From assembly GCA_963846005.1 (NCBI GenBank), contig CAWJUH010000001.1, positions 744,001-808,000 of the forward strand: 64,000 nt of DNA, read 5' to 3'. The position numbers and the translations under genes are program-made. Below are positions 54,265 through 62,567 of this stretch, piece by piece. A model generated the notes under the pieces. The model did not search any database, was not told the origin of the DNA, and worked only from the letters and a program-made list of their open reading frames with translations. Position 1 is the stretch's first letter. Each line of letters begins with the position of its first letter. This DNA comes from CAVSUR01 sp963846005 (GTDB taxonomy: Bacteria > Actinomycetota > Actinomycetes > Streptosporangiales > Streptosporangiaceae).

Positions 54265-55476
54265 TCAGGCCGTGATCGGCTCGCCGCCCTGCCAGATCCT
54301 GATCGGCTTGAGGTTGTAGGACCAGGCGAAGGCGCCCTCGTGGTCGGCGTCCCAGGCCACGATGTCGGCCAGCCGCCCGCGCACCATCGCGCCCCGGTCG
54401 GGGGCCCGCAGCGCGTGCGCGCCGCCGAGGGTGGCGGCGCGCAGCGCCTCGCTGACGCTGATCCCGTAGCTGGCGATGGCCAGCGCGATGACGAGCGGCA
54501 TCGAGGTGATGCCGTTGCCGCCGGGCGAGTGATCGGAGCCGAGGGCTACCGGCACGCCCTTGTCGAGCAGGTCACGGACCGGCGGGTGGCCGCCGGACTC
54601 GGACGCGGTGGCGGGGCAGACCACGGCGGCGACGCCCGCCCGGGCGAGCGCGGCGACGTCGTCGTCCTGCGCGCCGTGCAGCAGGTCGGCGGATACGCAG
54701 CCGACCTCGGCTGCGAGCTGGGCGGCGCCGAACCGGGAGTCGCCGCAGGCGTGCAGCCGCGGCAGCAGGCCGGCCGCGCGCCCGGCCGCGAGCACCCAGC
54801 GGGCCTCGTGGTCGGTGAACCGGCCCTCGTCGCAGTAGACGTCCACGCTGTCGGCGCCCGCCGCCGCCGCGTCGGCGCACCAGCTGCCGACCGCGTCCAC
54901 GTAGTCGTCACGCCGGCCGAAGTACTCCGGCGGGACGGCGTGCGCGGCCAGGAACGTGACGTGCACCCGCGGCATGCCGGCCTCGGACTCCAGCGACTTC
55001 AGCAGCCGGACGTCGGCCAGCTCGCCGTCGCGGGTCAGGTGGTAGCCGGTCTTGGCCTCGATCGTGGTGGTCCCGTTCAGCACCCAGCGCTGCAGCCGCT
55101 CGCGCACCGCGTTGCAGAGGGTCCAGGGGTCGGTGCCGCGGGTCACGGTGACGGTCGAGGCCAGGCCGCCGCCGGCCGCGGCGATCTCGCTGGAGGTCGA
55201 GCCGCCCGAGCGCATCGCCAGCTCGGCCCACCGGTTGCCGGCGTAGACGGGGTGGCTGTGGGCGTCGATGAGGCCGGGGGTGACCAGGCCGCCGCCCAGG
55301 TTGTCGACGTGGTCGACGTCGACGATGTCCTCCAGCACGCCCGGGATGCTGTTCGGCAGCTCGGCGGACGGGCCGACCCAGGCGATGCGGTCGTTGTGAC
55401 ACAGGATGGCCGCATTGCTCCACACCTCAGAACCGGTCCACAGCCGGCCGATGTTGGTCAGAAGGCGTACGGTCAC
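54265..55476 (-). CDS. hutI: Imidazolonepropionase (HutI) family amidohydrolase
   Basis: 403 residues from GTG 55476 with GGAG about 10 bases upstream. The metal-binding HxH is VTPGLIDAHSHPVYAGNR, followed later by His in TFLAAHAVPPEYFG and LHACGDSRFG, and Asp in VALGSDHSPGGNG. Opens imidazolone-propionate to formiminoglutamate in histidine breakdown. The other hut genes are not in this window, so it is solitary or the set lies outside. A related amidohydrolase with another substrate is possible. Confidence 0.85.
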   Translation of the reverse strand: MTVRLLTNIGRLWTGSEVWSNAAILCHNDRIAWVGPSAELPNSIPGVLEDIVDVDHVDNLGGGLVTPGLIDAHSHPVYAGNRWAELAMRSGGSTSSEIAAAGGGLASTVTVTRGTDPWTLCNAVRERLQRWVLNGTTTIEAKTGYHLTRDGELADVRLLKSLESEAGMPRVHVTFLAAHAVPPEYFGRRDDYVDAVGSWCADAAAAGADSVDVYCDEGRFTDHEARWVLAAGRAAGLLPRLHACGDSRFGAAQLAAEVGCVSADLLHGAQDDDVAALARAGVAAVVCPATASESGGHPPVRDLLDKGVPVALGSDHSPGGNGITSMPLVIALAIASYGISVSEALRAATLGGAHALRAPDRGAMVRGRLADIVAWDADHEGAFAWSYNLKPIRIWQGGEPITA

Positions 55477-56048
55477 CTGAGAGATCTCCGTAGTAGCTGC
55501 AAAGCTCGCCGCGCCCGGCGGTCAGCTGCGCGGATGCCGATCATCATGAGCGGTCACCTGCCCTGAACGCCGACCCGGTCGTCTGCACCGGCAGGTTCTG
55601 TGGAGCAGGCGAGGGGGAAGCGTTGCGCGTGGGAACTCTGCGATGCGGACACTAACATATCGGTCAGTAGTGCTAATGCACCAGTGATCCGGCTAAAGAA
55701 GCTATGCGAAGTTCAGCCGCGATCAACGATCAGAGCCTATCGCCTGCGCCGCCCCTTCCCGGGAAGGGACAACTCAGGAGTTTCGCGCGCAGGGCCGTCC
55801 GCGGCAGGCAAGCCGCGCGTTCCGCGCGCGGCCTGGTCTCCTGCGGCCCGGGTTCAGGCAGCCTGGGCCGCGCAGCCTGGCCCCGGCTGGCTGGGCCCGG
55901 GCAGCAGGGTTCGCCCGCGGAGGCACCCGGCCCGCCTGGACCCGGCTCGTCAATTCGTGAATCACACGGGCGCGCTTTGATTTAATGCGATCGCAATCGC
56001 GGCCAAGCGCCTTTCTCGCCAGGCCGGCTTAATGCAAACGAATGCAGC
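55477..56048. other. Gene-free region with operator-like and palindromic sites
   Basis: About 570 bases with no convincing gene. Bases 55630-55750 are visibly less G/C-rich than elsewhere. They contain CACTA...TAGTG (55650-55654, 55668-55672) and an adjacent GTGC-TAAT-GCAC (55670-55681), a cluster that looks like a repressor site, probably for hutI. A perfect 16-bp palindrome CCCTTCCCGGGAAGGG is at 55753-55768. Near 55981-56003, GCGATCGCAATCGC is a further near-palindrome before the hflX stop. Confidence 0.55.
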
Positions 56049-57725
56049 TTACGCGCCGGGAAACGCAAGACCGCTACGCAATTGCCTCGCGGCCGCCGTA
56101 CCGGCGCGGGCGGGCGGATCTAGCGGCCGGACCGCCCGGCGGCCGGGCTGGCGTTCGCGGCGGCCGGGCTGGCGTTCGCGGCGGCCGGGCTGGCGTTCGC
56201 GGCGGCCGGGCTGGCGTTCGCGGCGGCCGGGCTGGCGTTCGCGGCGGCCGGGCTGGCGTTCGCGGCGGCCGGGCTGGCGTTCGCGGCGGCCGGGCTGGCG
56301 TTCGCGGCGGGCCACGGGCAGCTGGCCGAACTCGGCGGCCAGGGCGGGCGGGACCCGGGCCGCGAGCAGCGTGCCGTGCTCGCCATGCTCCTCGCTGAGT
56401 ACCTCGCCCTCGGAATGCGCCCGGGCGACCAGGTCGCCGCGGTCGTAGGGCACCACGGCGGTGACCTCGCGGTCGCGGCGCGGCAGCAGCTGCTCGATCT
56501 GCCCGAGCAGCGCCGCGGTGCCCTCGCCGGTCCGCGCCGAGACCACGGCGCAGTGCTGCTGAGTCAGCCGCAGCCCGTCCGTCACGACCGGGTCGGCGGC
56601 GTCGGCCTTGTTCACCACGACCAGCTCGGGCACGTCCGCGGCGCCGATCTGGCCGAGCACCTCCCGCACTGCGGCCAGCTGGGCCGCCGGGTCGGCGTCC
56701 GAGCCGTCCACCACGTGCAGGATCAGGTCGGCCTCGGCGACCTCCTCCAGGGTGGAGCGGAACGCGTCGACCAGCTGGTGCGGCAGGTGCCGCACGAACC
56801 CCACGGTGTCGGTCAGCGTGAACGGCAGCCCCGCGGGGGTGCGGGCCCGGCGCACCGCCGGGTCGAGGGTGGCGAACAGCAAGTCGTCGACCAGGACCTC
56901 CGCCCCGGTCAGCCGGTTGAGCAAGCTGGACTTGCCCGCGTTGGTGTACCCGGCGATCGCCACCGAGGGCACCGCGCCGCGGCGGCGGCGGCCCCGCTGC
57001 ACCTGCCGGTCGACCGACATCGCGGCAATCTCGCGGTGCAGCTTGGTGACCCGGGCCCGGATCCGGCGCCGGTCGGTCTCGATCTTGGTCTCGCCCGGCC
57101 CGCGGGTGCCGATCCCGCCGCCGCCGGCCACCCGGCCGCCGGCCTGCCGGGACATCGACTCGCCCCAGCCGCGCAGCCGCGGCAGCAGGTACTGCAGCTG
57201 GGCCAGCTCGACCTGGACCTTGCCTTCCTTACTCCGGGCGTGCTGGGCGAAGATGTCCAGGATCAGCGCGGTCCGGTCGACCACCTTGACCTTGACCACG
57301 CTCTCCAGCTGGCGCAGCTGCCCGGGGGTCAGCTCGCCGTCGCAGATCACCGTGTCCGCGCCGGTGGCGACGACCAGGCCGGCCAGCTCGGCGGCCTTGC
57401 CCGCGCCGACGTAAGTCGCGGCGTCGGGCTTGGACCGCCGCTGGATCAGGCCGTCCAGGACCTGTGAGCCCGCGGTCTCGGCCAGCCGGGACAGCTCGCG
57501 CAGCGAGTTCTCCGCCGTGGCCAGCGTGCCGTCGGTCCAGACGCCCATCAGCACGACCCGCTCCAGCCGCAGGGCCCGGTACTCGACCTCGCTGACGTCC
57601 TGCAGCTCGGTCGACAGGCCCCCGACCCGGCGCAGCGCGTTGCGCTCCTCCAGGTCGAGCTGGCCCGCGTCGGCGGGCCCGGTGTCGCGGTAGTCGTCGT
57701 GGGTGCCGTGCGGCAGCGCAGTCAT
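56049..57725 (-). CDS. hflX: GTPase HflX with repeat C-terminal tail
   Basis: 558 residues from ATG 57725. The HflX N-terminal domain has ERVVLMGVWTDGTLATAE and RSKPDAATYVGAGKAAEL. A GIGTRGPGETKIETDRRRI linker precedes the G domain: G1 IAGYTNAGKSSLLNRL, G3 TDTVGFVRHLP, G4 VVNKADAAD. After the usual end near LAAEFGQLPVA the frame continues through eight perfect 21-bp repeats (each encoding RRERQPG) and a further Arg/Ala tail to TAA 56049. Splits stalled ribosomes. The highly basic repeat tail is not a normal HflX feature. Confidence 0.95.
   Translation of the reverse strand: MTALPHGTHDDYRDTGPADAGQLDLEERNALRRVGGLSTELQDVSEVEYRALRLERVVLMGVWTDGTLATAENSLRELSRLAETAGSQVLDGLIQRRSKPDAATYVGAGKAAELAGLVVATGADTVICDGELTPGQLRQLESVVKVKVVDRTALILDIFAQHARSKEGKVQVELAQLQYLLPRLRGWGESMSRQAGGRVAGGGGIGTRGPGETKIETDRRRIRARVTKLHREIAAMSVDRQVQRGRRRRGAVPSVAIAGYTNAGKSSLLNRLTGAEVLVDDLLFATLDPAVRRARTPAGLPFTLTDTVGFVRHLPHQLVDAFRSTLEEVAEADLILHVVDGSDADPAAQLAAVREVLGQIGAADVPELVVVNKADAADPVVTDGLRLTQQHCAVVSARTGEGTAALLGQIEQLLPRRDREVTAVVPYDRGDLVARAHSEGEVLSEEHGEHGTLLAARVPPALAAEFGQLPVARRERQPGRRERQPGRRERQPGRRERQPGRRERQPGRRERQPGRRERQPGRRERQPGRRAVRPLDPPARAGTAAARQLRSGLAFPGA
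56140..56307. repeat. Eight perfect 21-bp tandem repeats in hflX
   Basis: The unit (starting CGGCCGGGCTGG, ending CGTTCGCGG) repeats without variation from 56140 to 56307. Because 21 is a multiple of three, every frame is open through the array. The coding strand adds 7 residues per copy. No spacers are present, so it is not CRISPR. Confidence 0.98.
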
Positions 57726-58036
57726 TCGCCATCCAAGGCGGCCCGCGGCCGCCGTCTTCGTCTGCTGCCGCCCGCCGGGCGGCGGGCGGGTGGTGCGCGG
57801 GTGAGTCGATGGTGCCATGACCGGCCGCCATCCTCATCTCAATAACAGCCGCGGCGGCCCGATTGTGCCCGGCGGCCCGGCCTGCCCGGTCCGGCGGGCC
57901 CGGCCTGCCCGGTCCGGTAGGCCAGGCCGGCCTGCCCGGCGCCCCCGGGGCTATCCGCCGGCCAGCCCGGCTGGCAGGCTAATGCTGGCGGCGCCGCGGC
58001 CGCCTGCGGCCGCGGCTCGAAGGAGGAGTGAGGTTC
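57726..58036. other. hflX/aceB divergent intergenic region
   Basis: About 310 bases with the promoters of both genes. A 20-base direct repeat GCCCGGCCTGCCCGGTCCGG is at 57875-57894 and 57898-57917, and GGCCTGCCCGG recurs further right. No clear promoter boxes or hairpin terminators could be picked. Confidence 0.5.
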
Positions 58037-59641
58037 GTGGACCAGATTGAGGGCGTGCAGGTCACCGGCCCGATGCGGGCCCGGTACGAGGAGATCCTGA
58101 CCCCGCAGGCGCTGGAGCTGATCGCCGCGCTGCAGCGCGAGCTCGGGCCGCGCCGGGCCGAGCTGCTCGCCGCCCGGGCCCGCCGCCAGCAGGAGCTGTC
58201 CGCCGGGGGCACCCTGGATTTCCTCGAGCAGACCGCTGCCGTCCGGGCCGACCGGAGCTGGCGGGTCGCGCCGCCCGCGCCCGGGCTGGAAGACCGCCGG
58301 GTGGAGATCACCGGGCCGACCGACCCGAAGATGACGATCAACGCGCTCAACTCGGGCGCGAAGGTGTGGCTGGCCGACTTCGAGGACGCGAACACCCCGC
58401 TGTGGGACAACATGGTCACCGGCCAGCTCAACCTGCGTGACGCGCTGGACCGCACGCTCGGCTTCACCAGCGAGGACGGCAAGGCCTACCAGCTGCGCCC
58501 GGACGACGAGCTGGCCACGATCGTGGTCCGGCCACGCGGCTGGCACCTGAGCGAGAAGCACCTGCTGGTGGACGGCGAGCGGGTCTCGGGCAGCCTGTTC
58601 GACTTCGCGCTCTACCTCTTCCACTGCGCGCAGCGCCAGCTCGACAAGGGCAAGGGCCCGTACTTCTACCTGGCCAAGATGGAAAGCCACCTGGAGGCGC
58701 GGCTGTGGAACGACGCCTTCACTTTGGCCCAGGACCGGCTCGGCATGCCGCGCGGCACGATCCGCGCGACCGTGCTGATCGAGACCATCCCGGCCGCGTT
58801 CGAGATGGAGGAGATCCTCTACGAGCTGCGCGAGCACAGCGCCGGGCTAAACGCGGGCCGGTGGGACTACCTGTTCAGCATCATCAAGAAGTTCCGCACC
58901 CGCGGCCGCGACTTCGTGCTGCCCGACCGCAACTCGGTCACGATGACCGCGCCGTTCATGAAGGCCTACGCCGAGCTGCTGGTCAAGACCTGCCATGCCC
59001 GGGGCGCGCACGCAATCGGCGGGATGGCCGCGTTCATCCCGAGCCGGCGCGATGCCGAGGTGAACGCCAAGGCGCTGGAGAAGGTCCGCGAGGACAAGAC
59101 CCGCGAATCCGGGGCCGGCTACGACGGCTCCTGGGTGGCGCATCCCGACCTGGTGCCGGTCTGCCGCGAGATATTCGACGGGGTGCTGGGCGACGCGCCG
59201 AACCAGCTGTCCAGGCAGCGCGACGACGTCACCGCATCCGCGGCCGACCTGCTGGCGGTGGCCAAGACACCGGGCCAGGTCACCGAGGCCGGGCTGCGCA
59301 ACGACATCAGCGTCGGGCTGCAGTACCTGGCCAGCTGGCTCGGCGGGTCCGGCGCGGTCGGCATCTTCAACCTGATGGAGGACGCCGCCACCGCGGAGAT
59401 CTCCCGGTCGCAGGTCTGGCAATGGCTGCACAACGACATCAGCCTGGCGCAGGGACCGCTGATCACCGCGGACCTGGTGCGCCAGCTGATGGACGAGGAG
59501 CTGGCCAAGATCCGCCAGCTGTACGGCGAGGCGTTCGACGAGGCCCGGTTCGAGCAGGCGACCTCGCTGTTCGCCGAGGTGGCGCTGGCCGATGACTACG
59601 CCGAGTTCCTGACCATCCCGGCCTACGAGCGGATGCCCTAG
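58037..59641 (+). CDS. aceB: Malate synthase A
   Basis: 534 residues. I chose GTG 58037 (DQIEGVQVTGPM) because AGGAGG at 58021 is ten bases upstream, whereas GTG 58028 is too close. Malate-synthase-A blocks: ATIVVRPRGWHLSEKH with catalytic Arg, RATVLIETIPAAFEMEEILYELREHSAGLNAGRWDYLFS, and VWQWLHNDISLAQG. Condenses glyoxylate and acetyl-CoA to malate. No isocitrate lyase is in the window. The end is convergent with an EamA gene whose frame runs through it. Confidence 0.96.
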   Translation: MDQIEGVQVTGPMRARYEEILTPQALELIAALQRELGPRRAELLAARARRQQELSAGGTLDFLEQTAAVRADRSWRVAPPAPGLEDRRVEITGPTDPKMTINALNSGAKVWLADFEDANTPLWDNMVTGQLNLRDALDRTLGFTSEDGKAYQLRPDDELATIVVRPRGWHLSEKHLLVDGERVSGSLFDFALYLFHCAQRQLDKGKGPYFYLAKMESHLEARLWNDAFTLAQDRLGMPRGTIRATVLIETIPAAFEMEEILYELREHSAGLNAGRWDYLFSIIKKFRTRGRDFVLPDRNSVTMTAPFMKAYAELLVKTCHARGAHAIGGMAAFIPSRRDAEVNAKALEKVREDKTRESGAGYDGSWVAHPDLVPVCREIFDGVLGDAPNQLSRQRDDVTASAADLLAVAKTPGQVTEAGLRNDISVGLQYLASWLGGSGAVGIFNLMEDAATAEISRSQVWQWLHNDISLAQGPLITADLVRQLMDEELAKIRQLYGEAFDEARFEQATSLFAEVALADDYAEFLTIPAYERMP

Positions 59642-60616
59642 CGGCTCACCTGGCGGGCAGAAGGAACGTCGTTCCGGCTCAGAGCGCTGCTCGGCCTGGT
59701 TCGCGGTGCCGTCGGGACCTTGCGGGGCACGGCTGAGGCCGGCGATCACGCCGGCGAGGACGGTGAGGGCGGCGATGGATTGAAGCGGTGTGATCTTGCC
59801 GGTGCCGGTCAGCGCGACGGCGGCCAGTGAGGCGATGGGGATCAGCCCGTTGAAGAGCCCGGTGCGGTCTACCCCGAGGCGGCTCATGGCCGCGTACCAG
59901 CCGAGGAACACGACGGCGGTGACCGCTACCGTGAGGTAGGACAGCGCGGCCAGCTGGGTCGCGGTGGGTGTGCGCAGAATCGGCGGGCCGCCGGCGAAGC
60001 TGGCCGCAGCCGCTGCGGCCAGCAGCAAGAGGCCGGCCACGCCGCAGGCGTAGATCGTGACGGCGAGAGCGCCGAGCCGGGGCAGCACCGGTGCGGCCAG
60101 CAGGGATGAGCCCGCGGCACCGCCGAGCGCCCCGGCCGACAGCACCAGCCCTGTTCCGCTCCAGGCCAGGCCGGCGGCGCCCCCGACCTGAGCCGCCGCG
60201 GCTCCCGCGGTGACCACGGTCGCAGCGAGCAGGACCCGGCGGGCCGGGCGGGTGCCCGCGGCGGCTGCGGCGGCGATGACGATGACCAGCGGGGCTGCTC
60301 CGATGACGATCCCGGTGCTGGCGGGATCGCCCACCCTGGTGGCTTCGATGAGCAGCACGCTGCCCCCGGCCAGTCCGATGACGGCCAGTGCGGCAAGCCA
60401 CGCCCACTCCCGGCCTGCCGGGCGGGGCAGCGGCGTGCGCCGCAGCCGCGCCCAGGCGGCCAGCAGAAGTCCTGCCGCCAGATAGCGGATTGCCTGACCA
60501 CCCAGAACCGGATAGCCGCCAAGCAGGCTGGACGCCGCCACGGAACCGCCGATCAGCAGCACCGTCCCGGCCGCCAGCCCGGCGCCAATGCGCTCTTGCC
60601 TGTTCAGCTGATTCAT
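58847..60616 (-). CDS. EamA/DMT-family transporter, frame reads through antisense to aceB
   Basis: ATG 60616 with GAGG upstream. About 300 residues with ten helices of the EamA type: AGTVLLIGGSVAASSLLGG, GDPASTGIVIGAAPLVIVIA, then the second half with SYLTVAVTAVVFLGWYAAMS and LFNGLIPIASLAAVALTG. The protein-like part ends near 59690 (VLAGVIAGLSRAPQG). The frame stays open to 58847, entirely antisense to aceB, adding about 265 low-complexity residues that are probably not biological. The normal stop is lost, either really or by a base error. Divergent from a LysR gene that likely controls it. Confidence 0.75.
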   Translation of the reverse strand: MNQLNRQERIGAGLAAGTVLLIGGSVAASSLLGGYPVLGGQAIRYLAAGLLLAAWARLRRTPLPRPAGREWAWLAALAVIGLAGGSVLLIEATRVGDPASTGIVIGAAPLVIVIAAAAAAGTRPARRVLLAATVVTAGAAAAQVGGAAGLAWSGTGLVLSAGALGGAAGSSLLAAPVLPRLGALAVTIYACGVAGLLLLAAAAAASFAGGPPILRTPTATQLAALSYLTVAVTAVVFLGWYAAMSRLGVDRTGLFNGLIPIASLAAVALTGTGKITPLQSIAALTVLAGVIAGLSRAPQGPDGTANQAEQRSEPERRSFCPPGEPLGHPLVGRDGQELGVVIGQRHLGEQRGRLLEPGLVERLAVQLADLGQLLVHQLAHQVRGDQRSLRQADVVVQPLPDLRPGDLRGGGVLHQVEDADRAGPAEPAGQVLQPDADVVAQPGLGDLARCLGHRQQVGRGCGDVVALPGQLVRRVAQHPVEYLAADRHQVGMRHPGAVVAGPGFAGLVLADLLQRLGVHLGIAPARDERGHPADCVRAPGMAGLDQQLGVGLHERRGHRDRVAVGQHEVAAAGAELLDDAEQVVPPARV

Positions 60617-60686
60617 AAGACCAGCCTCGGGCCCGGAGGACGTTAGCAGAAGTGGCAGAATGTGAGAGGCACCATTAGGAGAACTG

Positions 60687-61616
60687 TTGATTGACGCGCA
60701 TCGGCTGGCCGTGCTGCGGGAGGTCGCGCGCGCGGGCAGCTTCGCCGGGGCGGCTGCGGTGCTGCACCACACGCCATCGGCGGTGTCCCAGCAGATTGCC
60801 GCCCTCGAACGAGGCGCGGGCGCCGTGCTCGTGCAGCGCAGCACGCGCGGCGTCACCCTCACCGGCGCCGGCCGGGTCCTGCTCGCCACCGCCGATGCGA
60901 TCCACGCCGAGCTGCAGATAGCTGCCCAGCAGCTGCGCGCCTTGCAGGCTGACGGGCCGCAAGCGCTGACCGTGGTGACCTTTCCCAGCGCCGGCGAACC
61001 GCTGCTCGCGCCCGCGCTGACCGCGCTGACCGGGTCTGGTCAGGCCGTAGAGGTCACGGTGATCGAGGCCGAGCCAGATGAGGCGCTGGCTTCCATCCGC
61101 GACGGCCAGGCCGATCTCGCGCTCGTCTACCACTTCCACACCCCTGCGCCGCCACCCGCCTGGCCTGCCGCCGCCGGGCCTGGCAGCTACACCGCGCTGG
61201 TGGCTGACTATTTCCGGCTGCTGGTTCCCGCAGGCCACCCGCTGGCTGGCAGGCGGACCGCCAGCGTGACCGAGTTCGCCGGCGAACGCTGGATCCACGG
61301 GTGGGGCGACACCGGCGGCGTCCTGGACATGCTCGCTGCCGCCAGCGGCTTTCATCCCCGTATCGCCTGCCGCTCCAGCGACTACCGCTTCACGAGCGCC
61401 CTCGTCGGCGCCGGCGTCGGCGTTGCCCTCATCCCCGGCCTCGCTCTCACCAGCCGCCCGGACGTGCGCGACCTCCAGATCACCCCCCGGCCCGTCCGCT
61501 ACACCGGCGCCTACCTCCCCCGGCGACACCAGCCAAACCCAGCCGCCGAACGACTGCTCGCCGCATTGCGTGCTCAGGCGCTCGTGAACCCGGAGACCCG
61601 GACTGGGCACCGCTGA
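60687..61616 (+). CDS. LysR-family transcriptional regulator
   Basis: 309 residues from TTG 60687 with TAGGAGAAC upstream. The helix-turn-helix is REVARAGSFAGAAAVLHHTPSAVSQQIAALERGAG, with a C-terminal substrate-binding domain. Divergent, 70 bases from an EamA transporter, the usual arrangement in which a LysR protein controls the efflux gene. The intergenic interval contains no obvious T-N11-A palindrome that I can define with confidence. Effector unknown. Confidence 0.93.
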   Translation: MIDAHRLAVLREVARAGSFAGAAAVLHHTPSAVSQQIAALERGAGAVLVQRSTRGVTLTGAGRVLLATADAIHAELQIAAQQLRALQADGPQALTVVTFPSAGEPLLAPALTALTGSGQAVEVTVIEAEPDEALASIRDGQADLALVYHFHTPAPPPAWPAAAGPGSYTALVADYFRLLVPAGHPLAGRRTASVTEFAGERWIHGWGDTGGVLDMLAAASGFHPRIACRSSDYRFTSALVGAGVGVALIPGLALTSRPDVRDLQITPRPVRYTGAYLPRRHQPNPAAERLLAALRAQALVNPETRTGHR

Positions 61617-61621
61617 GACCA

Positions 61622-61642
61622 GCCGGGGGCACTGGCCCCGGC
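61622..61642. terminator. Hairpin between convergent LysR and TetR genes
   Basis: GCCGGGG (61622-61628) and CCCCGGC (61636-61642) form a 7-bp stem with a 7-base loop, shortly after the LysR stop and 30 bases before the TetR stop. No T tract is present. Confidence 0.5.
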
Positions 61643-61671
61643 GGTCCGTCAGCCTCCGCAGCTGAAGCGCT

Positions 61672-62220
61672 CTAGCCGCGCGGGCGCAGCCCGTCCAGCA
61701 GCAGGCCGAGCAGCCGGGCGGCCTGATCGTGCTGCTGCGGCTGGCCGCAGGCGAGGAACACCCCGACCAGGCTGGCCACCACGTCCTCGGCGCGCACGTC
61801 GGCCCGCAGCGTGCCGTCGGCGCCCCCCGCCGCGAGCAGCGGCCGTACGGCCGCGGCCATCTGGGCCCGCACCTGCGAGCTGGTCACGGCACCGGAAGCG
61901 GTGACCGGCTGCAGCGCGGCGGCCATCTCCCGCTTGCTGGCCAGGTAGCCGGCGAACCGGTCCATCCAGGCCCGCAGCGCGGCATCGGCCCGGCGGCCGG
62001 CCAGCAGCTCGCCCGCGCTGTCGCACAGCCGCTCCAGCTCGGCCCGGTACACCGCCTCGGCCAGCGCCTCCCGGGTCGGGAAGTGCCGGTACAAGGTGCC
62101 GATGCCGACGCCCGCCTGGCGCGCGATCGCCTCCAGCGGCACCCGGTCGTCACCGGACGCGAACGCCCGGCGGGCGGCCCCCAGCAGCCGCTGCCGGTTG
62201 CGGTGCGCATCCGCGCGCAT
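61672..62220 (-). CDS. TetR-family transcriptional regulator
   Basis: 182 residues; ATG 62220. The N-terminal helix-turn-helix is LEAIARQAGVGIGTLYRHFPTREALAEAVY. The all-helical ligand/dimerisation domain has the TetR_C-like arrangement with AVRPLLAAGG. A 26-bp near-perfect palindrome lies 62 bases upstream, consistent with autoregulation. The gene divergent from it is a GlcD-type oxidase, which it may control. Confidence 0.94.
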   Translation of the reverse strand: MRADAHRNRQRLLGAARRAFASGDDRVPLEAIARQAGVGIGTLYRHFPTREALAEAVYRAELERLCDSAGELLAGRRADAALRAWMDRFAGYLASKREMAAALQPVTASGAVTSSQVRAQMAAAVRPLLAAGGADGTLRADVRAEDVVASLVGVFLACGQPQQHDQAARLLGLLLDGLRPRG

Positions 62221-62281
62221 CGTCCTGGCGCTCGCGCCGGGATGACTAATTGGAGGGTCCCCCGTTTCTGCTAGGCGGAGA

Positions 62282-62307
62282 GCGTAGCGGAGGCTCCTCC
62301 GCTACGC
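62282..62307. promoter_or_regulatory. Candidate TetR operator palindrome
   Basis: GCGTAGCGGAGG (62282-62293), CT, CCTCCGCTACGC (62296-62307): perfect 12-bp arms with a 2-base spacer. The AGCGGAGG/CCTCCGCT core is typical of TetR-family operators in actinomycetes. It lies in the divergent region between TetR and the GlcD-like gene, 62 bases before the TetR start. Confidence 0.7.
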
Positions 62308-62567
62308 GCATTGTACCGATCATGCCAGTCCCGCGGGGAGCCGGTCAGCCGCCCATCAGTCTCAACGCGCAGGAAACGGGCGGCGCGGGAGCGGGCGGGG
62401 CCGCCGGGGCGGCGCGGCGAACCCGATGGGCGGGCCATTCAGCGGGTCAGGTGCCGATCGGGGGGACCCCTCAGCGGGTTCGGGCCGGCAGGGCGGGGCG
62501 GGGCGGGTAGCGGCGCGGCGGGCGGCGAGAGATGCTGGGAGGCGAGACGCACGGAGGGACGTGGGCC

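Noticed and set aside
54265..55476. Complete histidine-utilisation operon
   Set aside because: Only hutI is seen; no hutU, hutH or formiminoglutamate enzymes are in the window.
55600..55980. A 126-codon open frame upstream of hutI
   Set aside because: No ribosome-binding site or conserved motif; the second half is low-complexity Pro/Ala/Arg typical of non-coding G/C-rich DNA.
56140..56307. CRISPR-like repeat array
   Set aside because: Units are contiguous with no spacers and no cas genes nearby; it is a coding minisatellite.
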